Shown here in pieces: positions 1 through 10,941 of a DNA stretch of 64,000 nucleotides (the first letter of the stretch is position 1; the number at the start of each line of letters is the position of its first letter). Under the pieces are notes generated by a model. That model did not search any database. It saw nothing but the letters and a program-made list of their open reading frames with translations, and was not told the DNA's origin. The position numbers and the translations under genes were made by a program. This DNA is from Mesorhizobium sp. M1B.F.Ca.ET.045.04.1.1 (lineage in GTDB: Bacteria; Pseudomonadota; Alphaproteobacteria; Rhizobiales; Rhizobiaceae): contig NZ_CP034448.1 of NCBI RefSeq assembly GCF_003952465.1, forward strand, positions 5,309,001 to 5,373,000. The letters are read 5' to 3'.

Positions 1-569
1 AACCAGTAGAGGTTCGCGAATTGCTGGTCGGGCAGCTGGTAGAGCTTCTTGTCGGGCGCCGTCGTGAACGACGTGCCGATGAAGTCCTTCAGGTCGAGGT
101 TCGGGTTGGTGACGTCCTTGCCGTCGCCCGCCATCCAGTCGGTCAGGTTGCGCACCTGCTGGTAGCGCCAATGCGTGCCGATGAGGTCGGAATCATTGAC
201 CCAGCCGTCATAGAGGTTCTGGCCGGTCTGCATCTGGGTCTGGATCTTCTCGACGACGTCGCCTTCCTGGATTGTGTCGTGCGTGACCTTGATGCCGGTG
301 ATGGCCGAGAAGGCAGGCGCCAGCACCTGCGATTCATAGGAATGGGTGGCGATGGTTTCCGACACGACCTTGATATCCATGCCGGCAAACGGCTTGGCGG
401 CGTCGATGAACCACTGCATCTCCTTTTCCTGATCGGCGCGCGAAAGCGTCGACAGGTCGCCTATCTCCTTGTCGAGAAAGGCTTTTGCCTCATCCATTCC
501 GGCATAGGCATGGCCCGCGCCCAGCAACAGGACAAGGGCGGTCGTCGATGTAAGAAATTGCCGTCGCAT
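1..569 (-). CDS. glpV: Glycerol ABC transporter substrate-binding protein, 3' part outside window
   Basis: Periplasmic binding protein that delivers glycerol to the GlpPQ/GlpST transporter. About 189 N-terminal residues are visible; the gene continues beyond base 1. It starts at ATG 569 behind a strong GGAGGAG ribosome site. The first 23 residues form a signal peptide: a basic start (MRRQF), a hydrophobic core rich in Leu and Ala, and an AYA cleavage site. It is the last visible gene of a minus-strand operon, following the two permeases and the DUF2160 protein, which is the order known for rhizobial glpSTPQUV. The identity as glycerol binder is inferred from this context and the adjacent glpD; sequence alone would say sugar-type extracellular solute-binding protein. 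In related operons glpK follows, probably just outside the window. Confidence 0.8.
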   Translation of the reverse strand, partial: MRRQFLTSTTALVLLLGAGHAYAGMDEAKAFLDKEIGDLSTLSRADQEKEMQWFIDAAKPFAGMDIKVVSETIATHSYESQVLAPAFSAITGIKVTHDTIQEGDVVEKIQTQMQTGQNLYDGWVNDSDLIGTHWRYQQVRNLTDWMAGDGKDVTNPNLDLKDFIGTSFTTAPDKKLYQLPDQQFANLYW

Positions 570-645
570 GTGTCTCCTCCAGTCTTAGGTTTCAAGTGTG
601 ATCCGGGACGGCCGCCAGCACGCGGCCGCTCCGGCTATTCCCCCT

Positions 646-933
646 CTATACGTATCGGAACACGCCAATGGCGTAGACCACGGAGAGAGCGAGAGCCCAC
701 CACAGGTTGGGGCCAACGAGACCCAACCAAGCGAGATGGATGAAGGCGCTGCCGAGCAGCGAAAGGAAGAGGCGATCGCCGCGCGTCGTCTCGAAGCGCA
801 GGATGCCGACGCGCGGATTGCCGCCGGGCGAAGCGTATTCCCAAGCCGCCATACCGCAAAGCAGCAGCAGGATGGTTCCGAAGAAAGCCGCCGTCGGCCA
901 GGTCCACGCCATCCAGGAGAGGTCGAGGTTCAT
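646..933 (-). CDS. glpU: DUF2160 small membrane protein of the glycerol transporter operon
   Basis: Small integral membrane protein of 95 residues with three hydrophobic segments, about residues 10-31, 54-73 and 76-94. It starts at ATG 933, three bases after the glpQ stop, so translation is probably coupled. DUF2160 proteins are found almost only beside glycerol-type sugar permeases; in Rhizobium leguminosarum the gene is called glpU. Its exact role is not established: a transporter accessory subunit is the natural guess. The long upstream extension of the same frame overlaps glpQ and is not coding. Confidence 0.8.
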   Translation of the reverse strand: MNLDLSWMAWTWPTAAFFGTILLLLCGMAAWEYASPGGNPRVGILRFETTRGDRLFLSLLGSAFIHLAWLGLVGPNLWWALALSVVYAIGVFRYV

Positions 934-935
934 GA

Positions 936-1844
<909 letters not shown>

Positions 1845-1845
1845 C

Positions 1846-3780
<1,935 letters not shown>

Positions 3781-3790
3781 CGCTTCCTCC

Positions 3791-4870
3791 TCAGGCGGCC
3801 AGCTTCGACGCCGTCACGGCGCGGCCGTTCTGGTCGAACACCATGATGTGGCGCGGGTCGATGAACACCTCGACCTCGTCGTCCGTCTCGAAGTCGAGGA
3901 TGCCATGCGCCAGCATGACCCAGCGCGCATCGGCGAAGTCGAGATGGACGAAGCTTTCCGAGCCGGTGATCTCGGTGATGGTGACCTTGGCCCGCACCGG
4001 CACGGCGCTGGCATTGGGACGATCGAGCGACAGATGATGCGGCTGGAAGCCGATCGTGTAGCTGGCGTCCGGAATGCCGAGCAGTTCCGGCGGCACCGGC
4101 AGCTTGACGCCGCCTTCGAGCAGGAAATCCGAGCCCTTCTTGGCCAGCACGATGGCGTTGAGCGGCGGATCGGCGAAGGTCCTTGCCGTTACCAGGTCGA
4201 CCGGCTTGCGGAACACTTCGACAGTCGGCCCGAATTGCGTGACGCGGCCTTCCGAGAGCGTCGCTGTGTTGCCGCCAAGCAAAAGCGCCTCGTGCGGCTC
4301 GGTCGTGGCGTAGACGAAAATGGTGCCGGAGGCCGCAAATATCTTCGGCAGCTCGGCCCGCAACTCCTCGCGCAGCTTGTAATCGAGATTGGCGAGCGGC
4401 TCGTCGAGTAGGACCAGGCTGGCGTTCTTGACGATGGCGCGGGCAAGCGCCGTGCGCTGCTGCTGGCCGCCCGACAGGTTGAGCGGCGTGCGGTCGAGAT
4501 AGGGCGTGAGCTTCAGCAGCGCCGCCGCATTGCGCACTTCCTTGTCGATCTTTCCCTGCTCCACGCCGGCAACCCGAAGCGGCGAGGCGATATTCTCGTA
4601 GACGGTCATCGCCGGATAGTTGATGAACTGTTGGTAGACCATCGCGACGTTGCGCTTCTGCACCGGCTGTCCGGTGACGTCCTTGCCGTCGAACCAGACC
4701 GAGCCGGAGGTTGGCGCATCGAGGCCGGCCATCAGCCGCATCAGGCTGGTCTTGCCTGAAAGCGTCGGCCCGAGCAGGACGTTCAGCGAGCCGTGCTGAA
4801 GCGTCAGCGACACGTCGCGGATATGCTCCTGCGCGCCGACCGTCTTCGTCACGTTCCTCAGTTCCAGCAT
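3791..4870 (-). CDS. glpS: Glycerol ABC transporter ATP-binding protein GlpS, no switch histidine
   Basis: Second nucleotide-binding subunit, 359 residues from ATG 4870, which is preceded by AGGAGG at good distance; a longer reading frame to 4894 lacks such a site. Walker A is GPTLSGKT at 34-41, the signature LSGGQ at 132-136 and Walker B LLDEP at 154-158. The position of the switch His reads TTEP (189-192), so this catalytic residue is missing. A TOBE domain forms the C-terminal part. It follows glpD with a 39-base gap and precedes glpT. The pair probably works as an asymmetric ATPase with one standard and one degenerate site. Confidence 0.85.
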   Translation of the reverse strand: MLELRNVTKTVGAQEHIRDVSLTLQHGSLNVLLGPTLSGKTSLMRLMAGLDAPTSGSVWFDGKDVTGQPVQKRNVAMVYQQFINYPAMTVYENIASPLRVAGVEQGKIDKEVRNAAALLKLTPYLDRTPLNLSGGQQQRTALARAIVKNASLVLLDEPLANLDYKLREELRAELPKIFAASGTIFVYATTEPHEALLLGGNTATLSEGRVTQFGPTVEVFRKPVDLVTARTFADPPLNAIVLAKKGSDFLLEGGVKLPVPPELLGIPDASYTIGFQPHHLSLDRPNASAVPVRAKVTITEITGSESFVHLDFADARWVMLAHGILDFETDDEVEVFIDPRHIMVFDQNGRAVTASKLAA

Positions 4871-4909
4871 CACGCCTCCTTCCGAGCCTTGCACGTCATT
4901 GGGCGGCTG

Positions 4910-6430
4910 TCATTCCGCCGCCGCGACATGGCGTCGGCCACGCATGAATTCTTCGAGTGCCGCGGTCTGCTCGCGGCTGAAATGCAGGCCGCGCTTGGTC
5001 CTGCGCCACAACACGTCCTCCGCGGTAACCGCCCATTCGTTCTCGACGAGGTAGCGCACCTCGGCCTCATAAAGGTCGGCGCCGAAATTGCGGCCCAGAT
5101 CGGCATTCGACTTGGCCAGCCCAAGCAGTTTCTCGGCACGCGTTCCGTAGAGCCGGGTGAACCTGCGCGCCAGCCGCTGGTCGAGGAACGGATAGGCGTT
5201 CTTAAGCCTTGCAACCTGCGCGTCGAAGCCGGTCGCCGGGAAATCGCCGCCGGGCAGCGGCGCATTGGCGGTCCACGGCTTGCCGCGCTTGCCGAGAAAA
5301 CCCTCGATCTTTTCCAGCATCGATTCCGCCAGGCGGCGGAACGTCGTGATCTTGCCGCCGAATGAATTGAGCAAGGGGGCGGCACCCTCCCCGCCTTCGG
5401 CCTTCAGCACATAGTCGCGCGTCGCTTCCTGCGCCTTCGAGGCGCCGTCATCATAGAGCGGGCGCACCGCCGAGTAGGTCCAGACGATGTCCGAACGCTT
5501 GACGGCCTGAGCGAAATATTCGCTGGCTGCGGCGCACAGATAATCGATCTCGGCATCGCTGATCTTCACGTCATGCGGATCGCCGGGATAGTCGCGATCG
5601 GTGGTGCCGATCAGCGTGAATTCTTCCTCATAAGGAATGGCGAAGATGATGCGCCCGTCCTTGTTCTGGAAGAAATAGGCGCGCGGATCGTCGAACTTCT
5701 TCTTGATGACGATGTGGCTGCCCTGCACCAGCCGGACATTGTGCACGTCGTTCTGCCCGACCGCCTTTGCCAGCACCTGGTCGACCCAGGGCCCCGCAGC
5801 ATTGACGAGAAGGCGGGCCCGGATTTCCTCGGTCTCGCCGGTCAACACATTCTGGATCTTGATCGTCCACAGCGCCCCGTCGCGGCGTGCGCTGACCACT
5901 TTGGTGCGGGTGCGTATGACGGCGCCGCGGTCAGCCGCGTCGCGGGCATTGAGCGCCACCAGGCGGGCATCGTTGACCCAGCCGTCGGAATATTCGAACG
6001 CCTTGCGGAAGAGCGGTTTCAGCGGCTTGCCGGCCGGATCGCTGGCCATGTCCAGCGTCTTCGTCGCCGGCAACAGCTTGCGCCCGCCGATATGGTCGTA
6101 GAGGAACAGGCCAAGCCTGATCAGCCAGGCCGGGCGCAGGCCCTTGGCATAGGGCAGCACGAAACGCATCGGCCAGATGATGTGCGGCGCGTTCTTCCAC
6201 AGAATTTCGCGCTCCATCAACGCTTCGCGCACCAACCGGAATTCATAGAATTCGAGATAGCGCAGACCGCCATGGATCAGCTTGGTCGAACCGGAGGACG
6301 TGCCGCTGGCCAGATCGTTCATCTCGGCCAGGAAAACCGAAAATCCGCGGCCAACGGCATCGCGGGCGATGCCGCAGCCATTGATGCCGCCGCCTATGAC
6401 GAAGATGTCATGGATCGGTGATGCGTTCAC
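4910..6430 (-). CDS. glpD: Aerobic glycerol-3-phosphate dehydrogenase
   Basis: Membrane-associated FAD enzyme that oxidises glycerol 3-phosphate to dihydroxyacetone phosphate and passes electrons to quinone. The protein has 506 residues, the normal length. The FAD-binding Rossmann motif GGGINGCGIARDA lies at residues 13-25, and GTSSGSTKLIHGGLRYLE near 43-60 is characteristic of the family. It starts at GTG 6430 with a GGAGG ribosome site six bases upstream. It heads the glycerol transport operon, so uptake and catabolism are co-expressed. The 125 bases upstream carry inverted TTTCG/CGAAA motifs that are plausible GlpR operators. No glycerol kinase is seen in the window. Confidence 0.95.
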   Translation of the reverse strand: MNASPIHDIFVIGGGINGCGIARDAVGRGFSVFLAEMNDLASGTSSGSTKLIHGGLRYLEFYEFRLVREALMEREILWKNAPHIIWPMRFVLPYAKGLRPAWLIRLGLFLYDHIGGRKLLPATKTLDMASDPAGKPLKPLFRKAFEYSDGWVNDARLVALNARDAADRGAVIRTRTKVVSARRDGALWTIKIQNVLTGETEEIRARLLVNAAGPWVDQVLAKAVGQNDVHNVRLVQGSHIVIKKKFDDPRAYFFQNKDGRIIFAIPYEEEFTLIGTTDRDYPGDPHDVKISDAEIDYLCAAASEYFAQAVKRSDIVWTYSAVRPLYDDGASKAQEATRDYVLKAEGGEGAAPLLNSFGGKITTFRRLAESMLEKIEGFLGKRGKPWTANAPLPGGDFPATGFDAQVARLKNAYPFLDQRLARRFTRLYGTRAEKLLGLAKSNADLGRNFGADLYEAEVRYLVENEWAVTAEDVLWRRTKRGLHFSREQTAALEEFMRGRRHVAAAE

Positions 6431-6467
6431 AGGTTTCCTCCGCGATTTCGCATTGCACCATTTTTGT

Positions 6468-6521
6468 GTTTCGCGAAACCGTGACGGATTATTTCGAACT
6501 AAGAACGAATGTCAAACGAAA
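6468..6521. promoter_or_regulatory. Candidate GlpR operators upstream of glpD
   Basis: The gap between glpR and glpD contains a perfect 12-base palindrome GTTTCGCGAAAC at 6468-6479 and a second TTTCG...CGAAA pair at 6492-6521. The same TTTCG/CGAAA half-sites occur upstream of glpR. DeoR-family regulators bind repeated short motifs of this type. Binding is inferred only from the repeated motif and position. Confidence 0.4.
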
Positions 6522-6555
6522 TATCACAGGCGCGTGAGACTGCCGTGAAACGACG

Positions 6556-7323
6556 TTATTCGAGCGCCGTCTCGATCAAACGAACCTCTGTTTCCTCACA
6601 GATCCTGCGCACCGACGGGATGTCGCAACGGTCGGTGATGAAGGTGTTGACCTGCGACAGATGGCCGATGCGGACCGGCGCCGTGCGCTCGAATTTGGTC
6701 TGGTCGGAGACGAGAATCACGTGGCGCGCATTGGCGATGATGGCCTGCGCCACCTTCACTTCGCGAAAATCGAAGTCGAGCAGCGCACCGTCATGGTCGA
6801 TGGCCGAGGCGCCGATGACGGCGTAGTCGACCTTGAACTGGCGGATGAAATCGACGGCGGCCTCGCCGACGACACCGCCGTCGGAGCCACGCACCACGCC
6901 GCCGGCGATCACCACCTCGATCGAAGGATAGATGCGCATCCTATTGGCAACATTGATGTTATTGGTGATGACCATAAGTCCGCTGTGGTCGAGAAGCGCC
7001 TTTGAAACGGCTTCCGTCGTGGTGCCGATATTGATGAACAGCGAGGCGTTATCGGGGATCAGCCTGGCCGCGGCGCGCCCGATCGCCTCTTTCTCGTCTG
7101 CGGCGATCTTGCGCCGCGCCTCATATTCCATGTTCTCGATGCCCGAGGGAAACAACGCCCCGCCATGGATGCGCGTCAGCAGGCGCTGATCGCAGAGATC
7201 GTTGAGATCCTTGCGGATGGTCTGCGGCGTCACGCTGAAATGCGTCGCCAGGTCTTCGACCAGCACCCGGCCATGGTCCTTCGCCATCTGGATGATCTCG
7301 GCATGGCGTGGCGAAAGAAACAT
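6556..7323 (-). CDS. glpR: DeoR-family regulator of glycerol catabolism
   Basis: Transcriptional repressor of 255 residues. An N-terminal DeoR-type helix-turn-helix occupies residues 1-57, with the recognition helix near TPQTIRKDLNDL (28-39). The DeoRC sugar-phosphate sensing domain follows, with the typical INIGTTTEA stretch near residue 97 that binds phosphorylated ligands. It lies immediately upstream of glpD in the same direction, so it probably represses the glp operon and responds to glycerol 3-phosphate. The ligand is inferred from context and from characterised GlpR proteins. Its own upstream region holds a TTTTCGTTTT/AAAACGAAA inverted repeat, suggesting autoregulation. Confidence 0.88.
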   Translation of the reverse strand: MFLSPRHAEIIQMAKDHGRVLVEDLATHFSVTPQTIRKDLNDLCDQRLLTRIHGGALFPSGIENMEYEARRKIAADEKEAIGRAAARLIPDNASLFINIGTTTEAVSKALLDHSGLMVITNNINVANRMRIYPSIEVVIAGGVVRGSDGGVVGEAAVDFIRQFKVDYAVIGASAIDHDGALLDFDFREVKVAQAIIANARHVILVSDQTKFERTAPVRIGHLSQVNTFITDRCDIPSVRRICEETEVRLIETALE

Positions 7324-7335
7324 CCGGCATCCTCC

Positions 7336-7373
7336 CGTTTTCGTTTTTTTCGTCTATATCGGAAAACGAAAGC
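7336..7373. promoter_or_regulatory. Candidate operator upstream of glpR
   Basis: An inverted repeat with left arm TTTTCGTTTT (7338-7347) and right arm GGAAAACGAAAG (7361-7372) lies just upstream of the glpR start codon. The half-site matches the TTTCG motif found before glpD, which fits autoregulation by GlpR. The 7374-7472 stretch beyond it shows no gene. Confidence 0.4.
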
Positions 7374-7472
7374 TATGAAAAGGTAGAAGCCGGCTAATGA
7401 AATCCATATGATCGCAAAGGCAAACCGGTTCGCAAGCTAATACGGACAGGTTCTGGCGAAGCGGCGGAGATC

Positions 7473-9116
7473 TTAATCTGGATGGGGAGCGGGATGGAGA
7501 TACGTCCAGGGATTCACTTCGGACCCTCTGTCCGCAGGCACTTCGATCAACACGGGACTGTCGAGGGTCGCGCAAGTCGTTATCAAACGCTCGAGCTCCT
7601 CGGGTGTCGTCGCTTTGAAGGCCGGGATATTGAAGCTCTCGGCGAGCTTCACAAAGTCCGGATTGGTCAACTCAGACCCTAGGTAGCGACCGTCATACGA
7701 TTGTCTCTGGTCTCTCAGCACGTTCCCGTAAGAACCGTTGTTGAACACGATCGCTATCACGTTGATGCGATGTTGAACCGCGGTTGCAAGCTCCTGGAGG
7801 CCGAACATGAAACCGCCGTCGCCGGAGACGGAGATCACCATCTTGTCCGGGTGAGCAACCTTGACGCCCAACGCGGTATTGAAGCCAAAACCCAGAGTTT
7901 CCTGATAGCCGCAGGTCACGTATTGCCTCGGAGCGAAAACCGGGAACGCGAACCGGGCGGTGAAGCCCACCTGGCTGATTTCCTCGACAAAGAAGCCGTC
8001 CCTCGGCAGGGCGCGCCGGATCGCGTTGATGTAGGAAACCTGAGGTTCTACGGCAGCGAAGCGTTCCCTCGCGGCGTTGTCCAGTCGAGCGAAATCTTCC
8101 ACGCGCATATCGATTGAAGATCGAGGCGACTGTTCGAGAAGAGAAGCGACACCATCGGCCGCATCCGCCACGATAGCGACGTCCGGACGAAGGCGAACCA
8201 TTTCCTTCGGATCGATATCGATCCGGATGATTTTGAGGTTCTTGGGAAGGTATCGCCAACGCATGAACTGCAATTCAAGGCGACTGCCAATACCGATGAG
8301 AAGATCGGCATCTTTCCAGTAGTCGTATGCAGCGACCAGATTGAGTGCATTGGGGTGATCGTCAGGGAGCACGCCCTTGCCCGACCGATGAGCCGTTACG
8401 GGCGCACCGAGCCGCTCGGCGAGTTCTCGCACCTGCTTGCGCGCATCAACCGCTCCGCCACCAACCATGATGAGTGGACGTTTGGCACTTGAAATGAGCT
8501 GGATGGCCTGCTCAATCGCCAGCGGGTCCGGCCGGGCACTCTCGGCTCGCGCTGCCGAAACAATCGGCACCTCCGGACCTGTTTGGCCGAAGACATCCCA
8601 CGGCGCTTCGATCGAGCCGGGTCCTTTTCGCCCGGAGATCATCTTGGAGATAACCTCGCTGACGACGAAGCCAGCCTCTGACTGATGATTAATGCGTTCG
8701 GCGACTTTCGTTATGCCGCGCAGGGTCGCCAGCTGATCCGGCAATTCGTGAAGCTGTCCCCGGCCTCTGCCGATCAAGTGAGACATGATGTTGCCCGTGA
8801 TGCAAAGCACCGGCGCGTTCGCACCCAAGGCGGTGCAGAGCGCCGCACCCGCGTTCAGCACGCCTGGTCCCGGAACCGCGGTGAACGCACCAATCCGGCC
8901 TGTTGCCTTCGCATAGCCATATGCCATGTAGGCGGCACCTTGTTCGTGTCGCGTATGGATGAATTTGATCTTGTCGCCGGCACGATGGAGCGCGTCGTTG
9001 AAATCGTACATATGAACCCCGGGTATGCCGAACACGGTGTCGATGCTGTGTTCAACAAGGGCTCGCGTGATTGCCTCCGCGGTTGTCTCAGACTTTGCCA
9101 TTTCTTGCACAACCAT
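7473..9116 (-). CDS. Thiamine-diphosphate-dependent enzyme, acetolactate synthase-like
   Basis: Protein of 547 residues with the three-domain layout of the acetolactate synthase/benzoylformate decarboxylase superfamily. The catalytic Glu that activates the cofactor is at residue 58 (THRHEQGAAYMAYGYA), a central domain covers about 195-320, and the thiamine-diphosphate motif GDGG...FNNGSYGN lies near 430-465. ATG 9101 is an alternative start. No small regulatory subunit gene is adjacent, so true branched-chain amino acid synthesis is unlikely; the substrate is unknown. Base composition and codon use are clearly less GC-rich than in the neighbours, suggesting later acquisition. Family confidence is high, the reaction is not determined. 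Confidence 0.8.
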   Translation of the reverse strand: MVVQEMAKSETTAEAITRALVEHSIDTVFGIPGVHMYDFNDALHRAGDKIKFIHTRHEQGAAYMAYGYAKATGRIGAFTAVPGPGVLNAGAALCTALGANAPVLCITGNIMSHLIGRGRGQLHELPDQLATLRGITKVAERINHQSEAGFVVSEVISKMISGRKGPGSIEAPWDVFGQTGPEVPIVSAARAESARPDPLAIEQAIQLISSAKRPLIMVGGGAVDARKQVRELAERLGAPVTAHRSGKGVLPDDHPNALNLVAAYDYWKDADLLIGIGSRLELQFMRWRYLPKNLKIIRIDIDPKEMVRLRPDVAIVADAADGVASLLEQSPRSSIDMRVEDFARLDNAARERFAAVEPQVSYINAIRRALPRDGFFVEEISQVGFTARFAFPVFAPRQYVTCGYQETLGFGFNTALGVKVAHPDKMVISVSGDGGFMFGLQELATAVQHRINVIAIVFNNGSYGNVLRDQRQSYDGRYLGSELTNPDFVKLAESFNIPAFKATTPEELERLITTCATLDSPVLIEVPADRGSEVNPWTYLHPAPHPD

Positions 9117-9211
9117 GATTGCTCCCGGCCGACCGACTGCCTTGCCGGTCAGTTGTTCCTACCTTTCCAACTTTTGATTAACATGTCGAATAAGGCAACG
9201 GGCTGCCGCCC

Positions 9212-9943
9212 CTACCCCGGAAAGTCCGGCAAGCTGGCGAAGGCGGTCTTGAGCGCGTTCGACCAACCCTCGGAAATGGCGCGATAATACTGGTCGTCCT
9301 GGCCGAACCGCTTCTTGAGACCGACCTTGAGCGCGTCCTTCTCCAGGAAGAGCAGGTCGAGCGGCAGACCTACCGACAGGTTCGACTTCAGCGTCGAATC
9401 GAAGGAGACAAGAAGCAACTTCACCGTCTCTGCCAGGCTCATCGCACGGTCATAGGCGCGGATGATGATCGGCTTGCCGTATTTGGTCTCGCCGATCTGG
9501 AAGAACGGCGTGTCGTCGGTCGATTCGATGAAATTGCCTTCGGGATAGATCATAAACAGCCGGGGCGGGCTGCCCTTGATCTGGCCGCCAAGGATGAAGG
9601 AGGCGTTGAAATAGGAATCGGCCTTGTCGCCGGCGGGCGAGGATTGCGCGATGACCTCTTTCACCGTGTCGCCGACCAGCCGCACCGTCTGGTACATGGA
9701 CGGCGTTTCGAGCAGCTTCTCGTGGCGGTCGCCGACCGCCTTGTTGCGCTCGTCGAGCAGGCTGACAACGGCCTGGGTCGTGGCGAGATTGCCCGCCGAC
9801 ATCAGCACAATGACGCGGTCTCCAGGTTCCTCCCAGGCATGCATCTTCTTGAAGGTCGAGATCGAATCCATGCCGGCATTGGTGCGCGTGTCCGACATGA
9901 ACACGAGCCCGCGATCGATCTTGAGGCCGACGCAATAGGTCAT
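9212..9943 (-). CDS. Anbu proteasome-like peptidase
   Basis: Bacterial homologue of proteasome beta subunits (Anbu, COG3484), 243 residues. The sequence begins MTYCVGLKIDRG, so Thr becomes the N-terminal nucleophile once Met is removed. Asp17 (SDTRTNAG) and Lys32 (STFKKMH), counted from that Thr, complete the expected Thr-Asp-Lys catalytic triad. Characterised Anbu proteins form large ring or helical assemblies in the cytoplasm, and their substrates remain unclear. It is the most downstream gene of a minus-strand cluster with transglutaminase, alpha-E and ATP-grasp genes, the standard company of Anbu. A bipartite palindromic repeat separates it from the transglutaminase gene, so it may have its own expression level. 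Confidence 0.9.
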   Translation of the reverse strand: MTYCVGLKIDRGLVFMSDTRTNAGMDSISTFKKMHAWEEPGDRVIVLMSAGNLATTQAVVSLLDERNKAVGDRHEKLLETPSMYQTVRLVGDTVKEVIAQSSPAGDKADSYFNASFILGGQIKGSPPRLFMIYPEGNFIESTDDTPFFQIGETKYGKPIIIRAYDRAMSLAETVKLLLVSFDSTLKSNLSVGLPLDLLFLEKDALKVGLKKRFGQDDQYYRAISEGWSNALKTAFASLPDFPG

Positions 9944-9964
9944 GGTCGCTCTTCTGGTGAACCT

Positions 9965-10072
9965 TAGAGCAATTCCAGGAAAAGTGTGTGGCGGTTTTCC
10001 GTACGGAATTGCGTAAAGACGACAAATAGTTAGAGCAGTGCAGCGATTCCATCAAACGCTGAACTGCTCTAA
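9965..10072. repeat. Bipartite palindromic repeat, RIME-like, full copy
   Basis: Two adjacent palindromes, 9969-10012 (arms GCAATTCC/GGAATTGC) and 10030-10072 (arms TTAGAGCAG/CTGCTCTAA), fill the gap between the transglutaminase stop and the Anbu start. The first contains the core AAAAGTG...CGGTTTT shared by all copies of this family in the window, here closed by GG/CC pairs. Confidence 0.85.
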
Positions 10073-10078
10073 CGGCGA

Positions 10079-10873
10079 TTACTGCTCGACCGTGACGGTG
10101 ACTGCAAGCTTCTCCTGCGCTTGCCCCAGCAGTATCCCGGAAACAGGCGAGGCATCGCGATAATCACGACCCGTCGCCACTCGCACATAACGTTCGTCGG
10201 GAGAGATACCGTTGGCGGGATCGAAGGCAACCCAGCCGAGACCCGCAACATGCGCTTCAGCCCAGGCATGGCTCGCCGCCTGCTCGACCGAAACGTCCAT
10301 CATCAGATAGCCGCTGACGTAGCGCGCGGGAAAGCCCATCACGCGCGCCGCGGCGGCGAAGATATGGCTGTGGTCCTGGCAGACACCGGCTTTCAGCGTC
10401 AGCGCTTCTTCCGCCGGCGTCACCGCGCTGGTCGTGCCCGGCTTGTAGTCGACGCGCTCGCGGATCGTCATCATTAGCCTGTGCAGCCGCTCGATATCGG
10501 TCCCCTCGCCGACCGATGTGGCCAATTGGCGGATGCCGTCACCGGCAGTGGTGAGCTGCGTTTCCTGGGCGAACAGCCAGAGCGGCGCGAAACCGTGGTG
10601 CGGGCCGGATACGCCGGCCGTGTCGCGCGTCGTCACTTCTCCCGCTGCCTCGACCGTGATGATGTTGTGGCCGCCTTCGGCGCTCACCAGTCGCGTGTCG
10701 TTGCCGAAATGGTCGGTGAAGCGCACTTCCTCCCGGGCGCCATCGATCTTGATCGCCCAGGACACAACCGTCTGTGTCGGTCCGCTCAGCGGCAGCAGGC
10801 GCAGCCGCTGCAGCAGATATTGCACCGGCGCGTCGTAGCGGTACTCGGTCCGGTGGGTGATCTTGAGCCGCAT
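10079..10873 (-). CDS. Transglutaminase-like cysteine protease of the Anbu cluster
   Basis: Protein of 264 residues with an N-terminal bacterial transglutaminase domain (1-90, starting MRLKITHRTEYRY) and a transglutaminase core. The catalytic triad is visible: Cys165 in GVCQDHSH, His202 in SHAWAEA and Asp218 in FDPANG. ATG 10873 was chosen because homologues start there; the frame stays open into the repeat upstream but has no ribosome site. Such proteins are predicted cytoplasmic peptidases or amide-bond transferases. Its neighbours, an ATP-grasp ligase, an alpha-E protein and Anbu, suggest it cleaves or forms the amide bond of a peptide tag. That role is inference from conserved gene order. 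Confidence 0.88.
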   Translation of the reverse strand: MRLKITHRTEYRYDAPVQYLLQRLRLLPLSGPTQTVVSWAIKIDGAREEVRFTDHFGNDTRLVSAEGGHNIITVEAAGEVTTRDTAGVSGPHHGFAPLWLFAQETQLTTAGDGIRQLATSVGEGTDIERLHRLMMTIRERVDYKPGTTSAVTPAEEALTLKAGVCQDHSHIFAAAARVMGFPARYVSGYLMMDVSVEQAASHAWAEAHVAGLGWVAFDPANGISPDERYVRVATGRDYRDASPVSGILLGQAQEKLAVTVTVEQ

Positions 10874-10892
10874 GGCGTCATTTTCCGTTTGC

Positions 10893-10941
10893 GAGCATGA
10901 TCTTGTCCGAAAACCGGTTTCCACTTTTCGGGATCATGCTC
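10893..10941. repeat. Palindromic repeat overlapping the alpha-E stop codon
   Basis: Palindrome with arms GAGCATGATC/GATCATGCTC and the family core, seen on the minus strand as CCGAAAAGTGGAAACCGG followed by TTTTCGG. Its right end supplies bases of the stop codon of the alpha-E gene (10940-10942). A close relative lies at 35521-35571. Confidence 0.85.
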
